DNA from: Tetradesmus obliquus
Taxonomy: Eukaryota; Chlorophyta; Chlorophyceae; Sphaeropleales; Scenedesmaceae
DNA length: 64,000 nt
Assembly: GCA_030272155.1 (NCBI GenBank)
Contig: CP126193.1
Coordinates: 7,874,001-7,938,000, forward strand
Direction of reading: 5' to 3'
Position 1 is the first letter of the stretch. Every line of letters starts with the position of its first letter. Positions 33,011 through 44,000 of this stretch are shown piece by piece. Made by a program: the position numbers and the translations under genes. The notes under the pieces are model-generated. The model was not told the DNA's origin. It made no database searches and worked only from the letters and a program-made list of their open reading frames with translations.

Positions 33011-36000
33011 CAACATGGAGTGGGGACAGTGTGTTTACCGTTGTAGGAGGAACCACGCATGCCGCACTGAAAACTGCTGGGGTGCAGGTGTTGTGGTGAT
33101 AATCCGAGAGCAGGTGTTGTGTGCATATTCTCCTGTGACACCAGGTCCTCCAGGTCGCCCGCGTCTGCAGGGTAAAGAATGGGGTACCGCAGCAGCAGGG
33201 CCAAGAGAGTGTGTGTTTGGTGGCTGCATTCAATCGCGGCGGCGATTAAAAGGTGCCGAGCGCATGCGGTGACATAACAATCACCGTTGGCTAAACAACA
33301 CAGAGCAGCGTTGTTCCGACGGCGCACAGATGTGTGCTGTGCGGATGAGCAGCCAGCGCCTGCAGTGAAAGACCCACCAACGCTTGCCGCACACTCACCG
33401 GCCTCTGCGCCTGCCTTGCCTGCTGCCCCGCTGCCGCCGCCCGTCTGCGCGGCCTTGATGGCGTTGCGCGTGGCTGCGCGCGCCTCCTGGTACCAGTTGG
33501 TGAGCTTGTCGTGCTGCGGCAGCGCCTGCTCAGCGCTGGCCGGGCCGTCTGCGCGCGCAGCAGCGGCAGCAACAGCAGGGGGGGGATGCTCAGGCATCGC
33601 ATGCAACAGGCAGTACCGGGGCCGCGCACAGCCTTTGGCAGCATGCAACACGCGTGTGTGCATGTATTGGAAAATGTGTTGGGCTGACTTGATCACAAGT
33701 AGTGCAGGAAGGCAACCCTGCAGGCATATAACCAGGCAGGCAGATGAACCAACAGCCAGCCAGCCAGCCAGCCACGCACCCGTGTCCATGGCTGCCTCAA
33801 GTGTCGCCGCCAGCTCCGCTGCGTTGTGCAGCGGCACGCGCACGCGCTCCTGGCTGACAGGTGCTTTGATGCCGCGCCACTCAAAGCTGCTGGTGGCGGC
33901 TGCCTGCGCGGTCTGCGCTTCAGCGGCAAGGCTGGCCAGCTTGCTCTGCACGCCGCAACACACATGTGCACAGGCGGCAGCAGTTTGGCGTGACGCGGCC
34001 TCCGTTTCCCAGCCCTCTCAGCAGTGCTGTGCTAGTGAGCTATACCTTCCAGTCCACCCACATAGGATGCAAGAGGTTCCCACCTAATGGGACAAAACAG
34101 ACAGCCGCAAGCAGCCGCCACACATTGACACCCTACACAGCCCCAACAACCCCTAAACAGCCCCACAGACCTGCAGCAGGCTGCCGCCGCCCTCCCTGCC
34201 CTCCTCAGCCAGCAGAGGTGCAACCACACCCAATGCCCCAGCGACCACGCCATCAGCAGCCGTACCCCCCCTCAGCCGCACCTGCAGCAGGCTGCTGTCG
34301 CCACGCTCGACACCCAGCAACCACACCCAATTCAGCAGCACCTGCCATCACACACCGCGACAATAAACAGCCACAACCCCTTCAGCTGTCTAACCGCACC
34401 TGCAGCAGGCTGCCGCCGCCCTCGCCTGCCTCCTCAGCCAGTGCCAGCAGCCCCGCAGGGTCCCGCATGAACAGCCCCGGCCCAGTCAGCAATGTGCTAG
34501 AAGGCTGTACTATGCGTGCACCACCAAATTATGCAAGAGGCTCCCAACCCACGGGGCAGAGGACGGACAGGCAGCGGCAAGCAACCGTCGCACACCGCCA
34601 ACCACAATGCTAAACAGCCGATTCAGCCGCACACACCTGCAGCAGGCTGCCGCCGCCCTCGCCTCCCTCCTCAGCCAGCGCCAGCAGCCCCGCAGGGTCC
34701 ACCGCTTCACCCCCGGTGCGGCTGATCTGGTAGTTGCAGTAGCGCAGCGCTGGAGCTAGCTCCTCGGCCATAGCTCCGCACAGCGCCTGGGACTCGGGGT
34801 CACCCACACGCGCCAGCTCAGTGAACAGCTTCCTGCGTGGCGGGCAGGAGTGGCGGCGGGAAGCAGGCAAGGGTAAGAAGACAGCTTGTTGCACTGCTTG
34901 TCGCACTGCAAGGATGGCGGCACTGCCGCTAGTGCACCTGCGCTGGCATGCCGCATAATGCAGCGCTGCCTTGGCTGCGGTCACCGCGACATGGCGATGA
35001 GCAAGCTGACGACAGCAGCAGCTGCTCCACATCCCTGCAACTTGCCAGCCTGTCTGCTGCCGCTGCTGCTGCTAGTAGTACGTCGGCCACACGAAACCGG
35101 CCATCTATCTCTGCTGCTGCACCGCCGCTCACTTGGCGCGTGTGTAGCAGGCCAGCGCGCGCTGCCAGTCGCTCTCCGTCTCCATGAGCACGTTGCCGCT
35201 CATCCAGGCGGCGTACGCGTCAGCCTCCACCGCGCTGCGCGTGTCGCACACCGTGCCAGCGATGCGGCTCAGCTCGCCGGCCCAGAAGGACGCCTTGCGC
35301 AGCCGCCGCAGCGCGGTGTGGCGCTTCTTGGCTGCGGCCGCGCCGTCCTGCTGGCTCTCCTGCTTCAGCAGCATGGCGTGCGCCCAGGCGCGCTCCGCGC
35401 ATACCAGCAGGATCTGCAGGTGCCTGCAGGCGGCAGCAGCAGGGGCAGGGGCAGCAGCAGCGACAGGGGCACGCGCAGAGGCAGTGCTGGGTGAGAAGCT
35501 AGCGTGCAGCTGATACACAGGCAGCACCCATGGTTGCGGGACGACTGCTGCTGTTGCTGGTGGGATGCCGGCAGCAGCTGCAGTGCTGCACCATCTGCAG
35601 CACTGGCGGTTGTACCAGCTGCTTAATATGCTGACAGCCGCAGGTGCTGTGGCGCAGCAACCAACTGATGCCGGCCTGCTGGGTGTGTCGCTGCTGCATA
35701 CACACCATGCCCTGCCAGGCAGCTGCCGAGGGTGGCTGACTGCTGTCACGCCTCCTGCAGCAGCTGCTGCTGCCGCTCTCCGCCCTTGATCGTAGTCACT
35801 TCACATTGCGCCAACACGCCATGACAATATACCTCACAGACATGCACGTGGTGACCCTCCCACAGAAACAGACCACATGCTCGTAGCACGCGCTGTTGCT
35901 CAGCAAGCCGCGTTTGCTGCCTGTCACCACGCTGCTCGGCCCACCTTGCATCTGACACCTGTGGCACGTCCAGCTTCTTCTTGGTGTAGCGGCCCTTGCC

Positions 36001-36454
36001 GTGCAAGAACTTGAGTGCTTTGTACAGAGAGCGCAACCGCCGCGCACAGTACTGCCTGCAGGGCAGAACCACGATGTGCAGCGCAGCAGCAGCCCAGCAC
36101 GCATGCCAAGCATGTTAAGCCAGAAAACGTGTCACTTACAAATGAGAAGTATCATCACCCAAGACGAGCAACCTGATCCCCGCTGCTTTCACAGGAGGCA
36201 GTACTTGCACAGCAGCAGCACTGCTGCTGTTGCTCACCCACCACAACTGCCACACCAAACCAATCGGGCTTGCATCATGAAGCGCTGAATTTGCAGCGAT
36301 CTAAGCATCTTTCACACCTGTAGCGCCCGTAATCCCCGTGTTTCAGGCCGTTCTGCAGCTGGGCAGACTTGATTACTGAAAGCAGGTTCAGCTGCAGCTG
36401 TAGAATCGCTGCCGTCTCCTCCGGTGCATCTGTTGCTTGCGGATCTACTTCCAT
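30211..36454 (-). CDS. SRP68: Signal recognition particle subunit SRP68
   Basis: SRP68 binds SRP RNA and SRP72 in the particle that targets ribosomes to the ER. Eleven exons (36454-36318, 36055-35945, 35423-35133, 34832-34637, 33945-33780, 33548-33399, 32932-32758, 32277-32001, 31655-31473, 30910-30763, 30329-30211) all close in phase and give about 650 residues, near the usual size. Diagnostic stretches: GLKHGDYGRYRQYCARRL, RSLYKALKFLHGKGRYTKKK, CAERAWAHAMLLKQE, DAYAAWMSGNVLMETESDW, ALRYCNYQI and a C-terminal WESFGG plus basic tail. The start is the ATG at 36454, next to MEVDPQATDAPEE. The introns are remarkable: at least four of them contain extra copies of neighbouring exon edges with splice sites, and several have long CTG tracts against the acceptor. 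Confidence 0.93.
30360..30470. other. AT-rich patch in the last SRP68 intron
   Basis: About 110 bases dominated by A and T runs (AAAAAAAGCAATCG, TTATTTTTTAAAAAAATTTG) sit in a GC-rich intron. No coding character was seen. Confidence 0.7.
30911..30953. repeat. CAG microsatellite at an SRP68 acceptor
   Basis: About 14 CAG triplets on plus. On minus this is (CTG)n running straight into the acceptor CAG of the exon starting at 30910. Confidence 0.9.
31273..31345 (-). repeat. Decayed copy of an SRP68 exon 9 3' end
   Basis: The block 31273-31345 matches the true exon 9 end and donor at 31471-31535 (shared CACCTGCTGCGCTGCGCCAC, then CCCCTCCAGGCCCTTGCCC). Upstream flanks at 31113 and 31379 (CGCTACCAGCATGCACACAG) also match, so a unit of 200-270 bases was duplicated. 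Confidence 0.85.
31661..31748. repeat. Long CAG microsatellite, about 29 triplets
   Basis: The longest trinucleotide run in the window. On minus it is a (CTG)n tract just before the acceptor of the SRP68 exon starting at 31655. Confidence 0.95.
32253..32555 (-). repeat. 101-bp tandem repeat across an SRP68 acceptor
   Basis: Units begin at 32253, 32354 and 32455. Units one and two look identical by eye. The third keeps the first 35 bases and then diverges. Each unit contains the first bases of exon 8 (PAKPEDLV) preceded on minus by its GCTGCAG acceptor, so three acceptors in a row can be read. A weaker fourth copy lies at 32564-32596. Confidence 0.95.
32958..33009. repeat. CAG microsatellite in an SRP68 intron
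   Basis: About 17 CAG triplets in the intron between exons 6 and 7. Confidence 0.9.
33141..33172 (-). repeat. Decayed copy of the SRP68 exon 7 start
   Basis: On minus it reads CCCTGCAG then codons for DAGDLEDLVS. The true exon 7 (from 32932) begins DAGDLEDLVA after CTACAG. The copies are about 233 bases apart. Confidence 0.85.
34169..34637 (-). repeat. Array of SRP68 exon 4 3' ends, about 118-bp period
   Basis: ACCTGCAGCAGGCTG, the minus-strand end of exon 4 plus its donor, occurs at 34169, 34280, 34398 and 34635. Only the last is the real exon edge. Spacings are 111, 118 and 237 (twice 118). Flanking text near 34060-34120 also recurs at 34530-34590. Confidence 0.9.
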
Positions 36455-37178
36455 GACTGCTGCTGCTGCTAGAACATTCAACAGGTTCTGGTGTAGCTAG
36501 CAGTGCTGTGGAACGACTGTGCCTACCAACCGAGCACGCTCTCGCTTGTCAGGCAATGCTAAATTACACTTTCAACTCTTCAGCTGTCCAATGCAGCATT
36601 TTGTAACAAAGAAAGAGCATGCAGCAGCAGTGGTTATGACTGTCAGTTGTACTGGTCACACCCAACCTCCCACTGTAGGTCTCATACCCGGTGGGCACCG
36701 CCCCTGTCCAAGTGAAGCAGACGAATTGGCCAGTTTCAGTGCTGGTTCATGGGAATAGCAGTCCTTACGCTCAAAGGTTCCACCACTAATATGTGCACAC
36801 TGTTCTGGTACCAGGGCTGGCCCACATTGAAGCACGTGGCACCACCCGTGGGCCCGGCCGAAACTAGACATCATGATGCTGCCCTAGATTCAAAACTGGC
36901 CAGCTGACGGAATTAATCAAGCGAGCAAAGACGATCAGGGGCAGTCACAAGGCAATGATACGATGAACACAGTGTATGGCGATGCACTGTGAAGTTCCCA
37001 GCCCACACACAACTGCCAGTGGTATAATGAGTCCAGCAGGCAGTACGTGTCGGCATGCCCGGCTGCCTGATGCAGCAGCCACCAAAACACAATAGCATCA
37101 AAGCATGTATTGACTGCACTATCCATATTCAAGATGGACTTGATGTCACAGCAAGTAAGCAAACACATACAGCAGGCC
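36455..37178. other. Intergenic region upstream of SRP68
   Basis: It holds the SRP68 promoter and the 3' UTR of the next minus gene. No coding exon was seen. A minus-strand TGTAA (TTACA at 36564-36568) is a weak poly(A) candidate. Confidence 0.5.
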
Positions 37179-39137
37179 CTATACCACAAACGCCCTGCCT
37201 GACTGCCGTTTCACGGGCGCTGCTGCAGCTCCTGCTTGCTTGCTGCTGCCTGCGCGTGATGGCTGCTGTGCCGCCTTGGTCTTTGCAGAAGCGCCTGCTG
37301 GCCTGCCACCAAGCGCTGCAGGGGCTAGTGGTGCAATGCTCAAGGTGCAGAAGTCTAGGTCGGGCCGCTGCTCCCCGTCCTCCTGCTCCTCTGTGTGCAG
37401 GGGCGCCGCGCTGCACGTGATCCCGCTCAGCAGCAGCTGCTGCCGCTCTGCGCTGCTCTCTTGTTGCCTGGATGAAGCGCAGAACAGTGAGCAGCAATGT
37501 GGTGCCAAATCATCAGGGGCTCGTGCTGCAACCCAGATGCCTTCCCAAAATCAGAACGCATCTCTAAGCACTTGCAGCGACAAGTGGTGTGTCTCAGGAG
37601 CCTACCAGGCCGAGCTTGGTCTAGGCAATGATGCAGCAGCACGGTGTACCTCGTGTTGCGGATACCATGATGTGGTGCGGAGACAAATGTGCTAAGTGCG
37701 TCAAGTGCTTGCCACCATGCAGGCAGCCCAGCCCACCTGCGTGTCTCCAGCATCAGCTCCTTGAAGGTGGCAAAGTCAGACATGCTCAGCAGCAGGTCAA
37801 AAACCTGGCGGCAGCAGAGACACACAAACAGCTTGCAGGACAGCAGCTGTGCACTACGCAACTGATTATTTGACAGACACGTCTGGTCATGAGGCTGGCA
37901 GCCTGCAGCCCAGTGCGCAATTGCAGTGAGACATCCTCAATCATTGCTGGCACCTTGACTGCAGCGGTCTCACCTCCGCGCCCAGCTGCTCCTGCCGCTC
38001 TCCCAGCATTGCTGCAAACTCATCCATGCTCAGGCCAGGCACTGCCGCCTGCAGTGCACGCTGGATGGATCCCTCCAGCAGCTCACAGTAGGCCTCAAAC
38101 AGCTGCGTGTAGCACAGCTTGTTCTCATCGCCATCCTGCAGCAGTTGATGCCCACAGCCGTTTGGTACGGATCGGCCATTTGTACACTCTGATGCTCAAC
38201 AGTTGGTCGTTATCACAGCACTTGTACAGGGTGATGAATTGCTTTTTAAAAATCACATTGCTCTTTTAAAATCACATTGCTTTTTTATAATCACATTGCT
38301 TTTTTGAAATCACATTCAACGTTTTGAAGCTGCGTAAAACTGTCATTTCTCATAGTGTAGGCATGCTGCTCCTACTGCTGTTGAAGCAGTTGCTGGCACG
38401 CCTGAGGGCCGCACCTCAAACTCGTGGCAGTGCTGCCTGCAGAAGCTGCTGTGGGTCTCCTCAAAGCCCGTGTCCAGCAGCATGCCTGCTTCAGCGGCAC
38501 CCAGCAGCAGCAGCACAACACGGATTGATGGAATGCTGGACCGCAAGTCATAACAGCAAGGTTGGGGACCCTCGTGCTGCAAACCGCGTTTTCCGTCACC
38601 AAGCTTGGGGCATCTGAGTTGGCGCTATGAAGTAGATGTGCTGAAAACCACAACCACAGCACTCTGGAACCAGCGTAGCAGGCTTTTACATGCTGCACAC
38701 CTTGCAGTGCTGCGATGATGCGGTCCCACAGATTTGTGCTGTCAGAGTTGTTGCTGCCATCATCAGCTGCAAACACCTCTTCAGCGTCATCCTGTGGTCA
38801 GCACCAGAACGGAAGTCAGTAATGCCTACCAGCAGTTTCACATAGCATACTGCCTAGTGCGGTCCACATCTGCGCAGCATGTATGCCTCACAGCCGCAGA
38901 GCAGAGTTGTCTGCAGCTGTTGCTGCGTGTGACATCAGCATGCATGGGCACGCACCATCTCAAAGTCATCTTCGTAGTCGTCTATCTGCGTGTCATCGAC
39001 TTCATCTGCAAAGAAACATCGTTCAATGGGGTGCAGAGGAGTTCTTGATTGATTGAGTCTGGATGACTGCAGCAACCTTGCTACTGCACACTCTCGTTCA
39101 AGGCGATAGCAGACTTGCCTGCTGCCATACACGACAT
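37179..39137 (-). CDS. ARL2-binding protein (BART)-like protein
   Basis: Likely effector of the small GTPases Arl2/Arl3. Seven exons, 39137-39092, 39005-38956, 38791-38701, 38485-38415, 38135-37974, 37804-37737 and 37467-37179, close in phase and give about 258 residues. The BART domain runs from LWDRIIAALQG through FEETHSSFCRQHCHEFE, DGDENKLCYTQLFEAYCELLE, MDEFAAMLGERQEQLGAE and VFDLLLSMSDFATFKELML, a close match in order and spacing to ARL2BP (CFAP36 shares the fold). An acidic stretch (DDTQIDDYEDDFEM) precedes it. The tail after residue 170 is longer than in animal ARL2BP and Ala/Lys-rich. The first exon is the least certain part; it is supported only by an ATG, a GTGTGC donor and correct phase. 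Confidence 0.82.
38236..38318. repeat. AT-rich tandem repeat of about 20 bp
   Basis: Four imperfect units of AATCACATTGCTTTTTTA type lie in the intron between exons 4 and 5 of the BART-like gene. The composition contrasts sharply with the GC-rich surroundings. Confidence 0.85.
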
Positions 39138-40475
39138 GTTCGTTTTGCCCATTAGCTGTGCAAGCGAGTTCCAGGGAAACGGTTCTCTTTGCAGGTTCGA
39201 CTGTTCAGCGATGGCAAGTGTTTCAATGTGTGGTGAAAGCGGAGCAGGTCAAATCTCACGGCAAAGAGCAAGTTCAAAAATGAAAATCTGTGTCAGACCT
39301 ATTGAGTGCGACGATGGTCGCCCAGTTGTTTGACAAAACCCTGGTGCGAGGTGTTGACCAGTCAAAGTCACGGTGCACCGTGTGGAGGGTAATGGCTCAC
39401 GCAGCACACATCTTGAAAATTGGAATAAAGGACACAAGAAAGGATATTGTGACATCGCATGCCAGCAGGCATGTTGCTAGGCGTGCGCACCAGGGAACGA
39501 AGCAAATCAAACTTGCACTGCTCTGCAGAGCCTGTAGACCAGCTGCAGCGTTGCAGACTGCATTGCATGCTGTATACTCGACATGCGCCTCACAGTAGAT
39601 GTACAGGAGGGGTTGATCACCGGAGAACATGGTAACATGCAGTTATATCCCGAATGATGCCAATTTTGCTGCCCACCAGTGAGCATGAAACACATTGAGA
39701 GGGCCCGCACATGCCATGATATCATGGCATCGATGGTACACTTCTGGCTCAGTGCCATACGGCTGCCACAGCAGTTTTAGCAGCTTACATATGTGTGTCG
39801 TGAGCGGGATTGCTCCGCTGTCGCGCGCGACCTAGCTTTCGAAAGGTCTCGCCCACCTCGTAATTATGTCACTCTGTGAGGACTGGGATTTGAGCCAGGC
39901 CAGCGCCTGAAATCAACACCAAACAGTGTGTGCACTAGCAGCATGTGCTTTGGATGTGCGATTGCGTACCAGCGGGCTCTCACACCTCGTCCTTTTTTGG
40001 GCTCAAGCTGCTCGAGGCACTGCTTCTGACGATCAAGCAATTAACATCATACACTTTCAACAATTCATGAACGATGGGCTGCTGAGTGGCAACTCATTGC
40101 TGTGCAGACTGCTCGAAGGTCGGTGTCTGCCGATTGCGTGGCGCCATGCCGTATTTTATTCGTCCGACGTCGTGATATAGGGTCTGATGGCTTATTAGCG
40201 GAGGATCTCCCGCTTAGCAGGAGCATACCCGGACAACACAAGGTTCGTGCAGGCTGTGCAGGTCTATGCACATCAGAGAGCAGCCCTTGGCAACACCAAC
40301 AGCATTCTATGGCTGCACCACACATGATTTGGTCGCGCTGATCGGCGCAGGTTATCATTCCGCCTTTGGGCTCACCAAGAACACTGGGTGGGCTCCACCT
40401 TCGTTGCTTGTCACTGCATCGTGCTGCAGGCACCCATCCAGCTGCTGGGCAGGCGCCGCCCAGGTGTTGGAAAGC
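39138..40475. other. Divergent intergenic region, BART-like and AP2 genes
   Basis: About 1.3 kb. No convincing exon was found. An upstream untranslated or short coding exon of the AP2 gene could hide here; an acceptor-like GTGCTGCAG ends at 40430. Confidence 0.45.
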
Positions 40476-40548
40476 ATGCCCCCGAGTAGAGGTGCCAAGG
40501 CAGCAGACCAGGGGCAGCAGGCTGCAGATGGCAGCGCGGAGCAGGCTG

Positions 40549-40593
<45 letters not shown>

Positions 40594-41010
40594 CAGCCAA
40601 TGCCACCGCAAAGGCAGGCCTGCTGACCAGCAAGTTCACTGGCGTGTGCTGGAACAAGAAGAACAAGCGCTGGCAGGCATCCATCAACAGCGGTGGCAAG
40701 TGCGTGCAAACCACCGAGGCTGTTGACAGCGCCACTGCTGCGCGTGCATGCTAGCCAGCATGCACGCGCTGGCTGTGCCGAGCACCAATTGCAGAGGCCG
40801 GCTAGTCTCTCCCTGTACAAGTGTTGCAGCCACACGCTCTCAATGCACAATACGCACGTGGCACTTACCAGAACTGCAGTCAGCGGTACTGCTGGCGTGA
40901 CCGGTCACACTTTACAAAAGCCTTGTAGACTCCTGCAAGCTTATCGTGCCGCTGACTGTACACTCCAACTGGATGTGCTCTCTCTGCCATGCCCCCCACT
41001 GCCACCGCCA

Positions 41011-41042
<32 letters not shown>

Positions 41043-44000
41043 TACCTGTACCTGGGCAGCTTCTTGCACGAGAATGACGCCGCCAAGATGTTTGACCTGG
41101 CGGCCATCAAGCTGCGCGGGCCCGCCACCAAGCTCAACTTCCCCTACGAGGAGTACCTGGACGAGACGGGGCAGGTGCGGCACAGGGTTTTTAGGGATTG
41201 GGTTAAGGGATTGACGATGTGTTCAGGGTTGTAAGTGGCGGCATGAGGACCCCGAGTGGTGCAGCAGCTGTGTGTTTAGGGAAACAGTGCTGGCCGGAGT
41301 GCATGGCCACGAATTGGTTGGGAGCACTGGCAGGTGTGCAGCACGGCAGCCGGCATGTCGCGCTTGTGGTGCAGCAGCAGCGGCAGGTGTGGTGCAGCAG
41401 TAGTGACAGGAATGCATGTGCCAGTGCAATAGCACTGGCGGATGTGTTGTTGCAGTCGTGGCAGGCGCACCAGACGTTTCCAGCAGTCCTGCAAGGTGTT
41501 CGACGCGACGTGCCCGCCTGCCTGCCTGCCTGCCTGCTGGCGCAACTGCCGCCCACCTCACCTGCTGCCCCTCAGCTGGTGGGGAATGAGGCGCTGAACA
41601 GTAGACGCTGTACAGGAGCAGTGCCGCAAGTTGTGACATTATGTGCCCGCCTGCCTGCTTTCTCTTCTTGCGCTGCATTGCCTGTGCTGCGTTGATTTGC
41701 AGCTGGTGGAGAACGAGACGCTGAACAGCACCATCGCAGTGCACGAGCAGCTGGTGCTCACCCAAAAGATGGCCACAGCACAAGCGCTGGCGCTGGCAGG
41801 CATGACCAAGAAGGCACGCGTGGGCAGCGGCGGCGCGGGCACAGTTGCCAAGCGCATGACTAAGGCCAACCCCAACTGCCAAGGCATCATCACAGCAGCA
41901 ACAGCAGCAGCGGTTAGTGGCGCTGGGGGTGCGGCTGGGGGTGCGGCGGGCGGCGCGCATGCTGCTGCTGCTGCTGCTGCTGCCGGCACGGGCGCCATGC
42001 TTGATATGGCCCCACAGCCAATGCACCCCTCCACTGCTAAGCACATCGGGCCAGGGTTTGACATTGGGCTGCTGTCGCAGGCTGCAGCCACAGCAGCGAG
42101 TGATGCAGTGATGATGGCGCGGCAGCAGGCGCAGCAGGCCGCCGCAAGCCAGCAGGCGCAGCGGCAGGGCAGCAGCAGCAGCATGGGCTATCATGCTGGA
42201 CTCGGGGGCATGGGGCAGATGGGTGACCTAGGAACACAGGGCATGCGCGCGCACCAGCAGCAGCAGCAGCAGCAGCTGCATCTGCACAATGCTGGCGATG
42301 CTGGGAGCAACTGGGGTGCAGCGCCAGGTGGCTTGCTGAAGCAGCAGCAGCAGCAGCAGCAGCAGCAGGGTGTGGGGCTGCAGCAGGCTGGCGGCTACGC
42401 AGCAGCAGCAGCAGGGCCGCAGGGTGGCGGCATGCCGCTGCAGATGCAGGGGCTTGCCCCTGCTGGGGGCGCTGCTGGCAATGGACTGTGCGGCGCGCCT
42501 GAGCAGCAGCAGGAGGCTGTGCGGGTAATGCAGCTGGCAGCGCTGCAAGGATACCTGCAGGTGGGGCGGCTGGCACAGGGCAGGGGCATGCTGTGGTGTG
42601 ATTACGCTCGCAAATAAACTGCTCGCAATGTGCAGTAATCAGCGGGGTGCAGCCGTAGGAATGGCTTTTTTTACATGCATGTTGTGCTTACATGAGGGCA
42701 GGATAGAAGGCGGCACAGAAGTTCACAATGACTGCAGCTGTTTGTTGCTGTGTGTGCTGCACCGCTTGCTGCTGTGCTGATGTTTTGCTCCTGCTGCCAT
42801 GCCTACCTTCACAGGATGTGCAGGCCTGCAGCCATGCGCCTGGGCCTGGCAGGCAGCAGCAGCAGCAGCAGCAGGGCATGGGCTGGCAGCAACCCGGGAG
42901 TGCCATGGCCATGCCGCAGCACCCTCAGCAGCAGCAGCAGCAGCAGTTGCAGAGCGACTGGCCGTACGTGGCAGAGCCGCACCAGCAGGGGGCCTTTGCA
43001 GTCGACCACGCAGCAACAGCAGCTGCAGCATCCAGCCATATCGCACACCGCCTCGCAGCAGGCGCACCCCCTGCCACTGCACCCGCTGGCATCGCATTAC
43101 AAGCAGCGAGCGCGGCCGCTGACGGCGGTGACGCGCGCGCAGCGGCTGCTGCTGCTGCGCTGGTTGCTGCGCCGCTGTCGGTGGTGCGGATGTCGACGCT
43201 GACGAGGCACCTGCCGCGTGGTGCTGAGCTGGAGCTGCTGCTCATGGGGGAGGCAGGCCTGGTGGGGGTGCTGTTCAGGCTGGGGGCCCAGCAGCAGCAT
43301 CAGCAGCAGCAAGTGGTGAGTGGGGATGAGGGGATGAGGGGAGGGCGCTGTGCATGGAGGTAGGAGGTGTTGACATTGAAACTACAGTTGATTGCATGCA
43401 AGCAGGCTAGTAGTGCAATCTAGCAGGTGTAAACACGTTAATTTGGGCGCTGTGTTGTGCTTATTGCGTGGGAGTGCTGTGCTTCATGGCAGGTGACATG
43501 CTCATGCACAGCACCCAGTGGCGCTGTGTGACCTGTGCAAGCTGGGCATTCAGGTGCCCAGGACTGCATTCTATCGGCGCTGTGTTGTGCTAGCTGAGGT
43601 GTGTTCGCTCGTGCGCGTGCCATTGCATGCTGCAGGTCTGGGGCACTGCGCTGTGGGACGGCGCGCTGTGGCACAACGGAGGCAGCTTTGCAAGCGAGGC
43701 AGCAGGCATGCAGGCTTGCGAGTTTGCTGTGAAGTTTGCAAAGCACCTGGCTCACAAACCCCGAGGACAGCAGCAACAACAACAGCAGCAGCAGCAGCAG
43801 GGCCTGCAGCAGCAGCAGCAGCATGCTGGTGCTGCGCACGGCTCGGCAGCTGCAGTGACAGCTGCAGTGGCGGCTGCAGCTGCGCTGTCAAGGCATGCTG
43901 AAGCCATGGCTGCCCATACAGGCGGCACCTTCCAGCAGCAGCAGCAGCAACAGCAGCAGCTGCAGCAGCAGCAGCAGGACCTGCAGCGGCAGCAGCAGCA

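Noticed and set aside
39830-39900. tRNA-like text (GGCTCAAATCCC on minus)
   Set aside because: It resembles a B box with one mismatch, but no A box, anticodon stem or acceptor stem can be placed around it.
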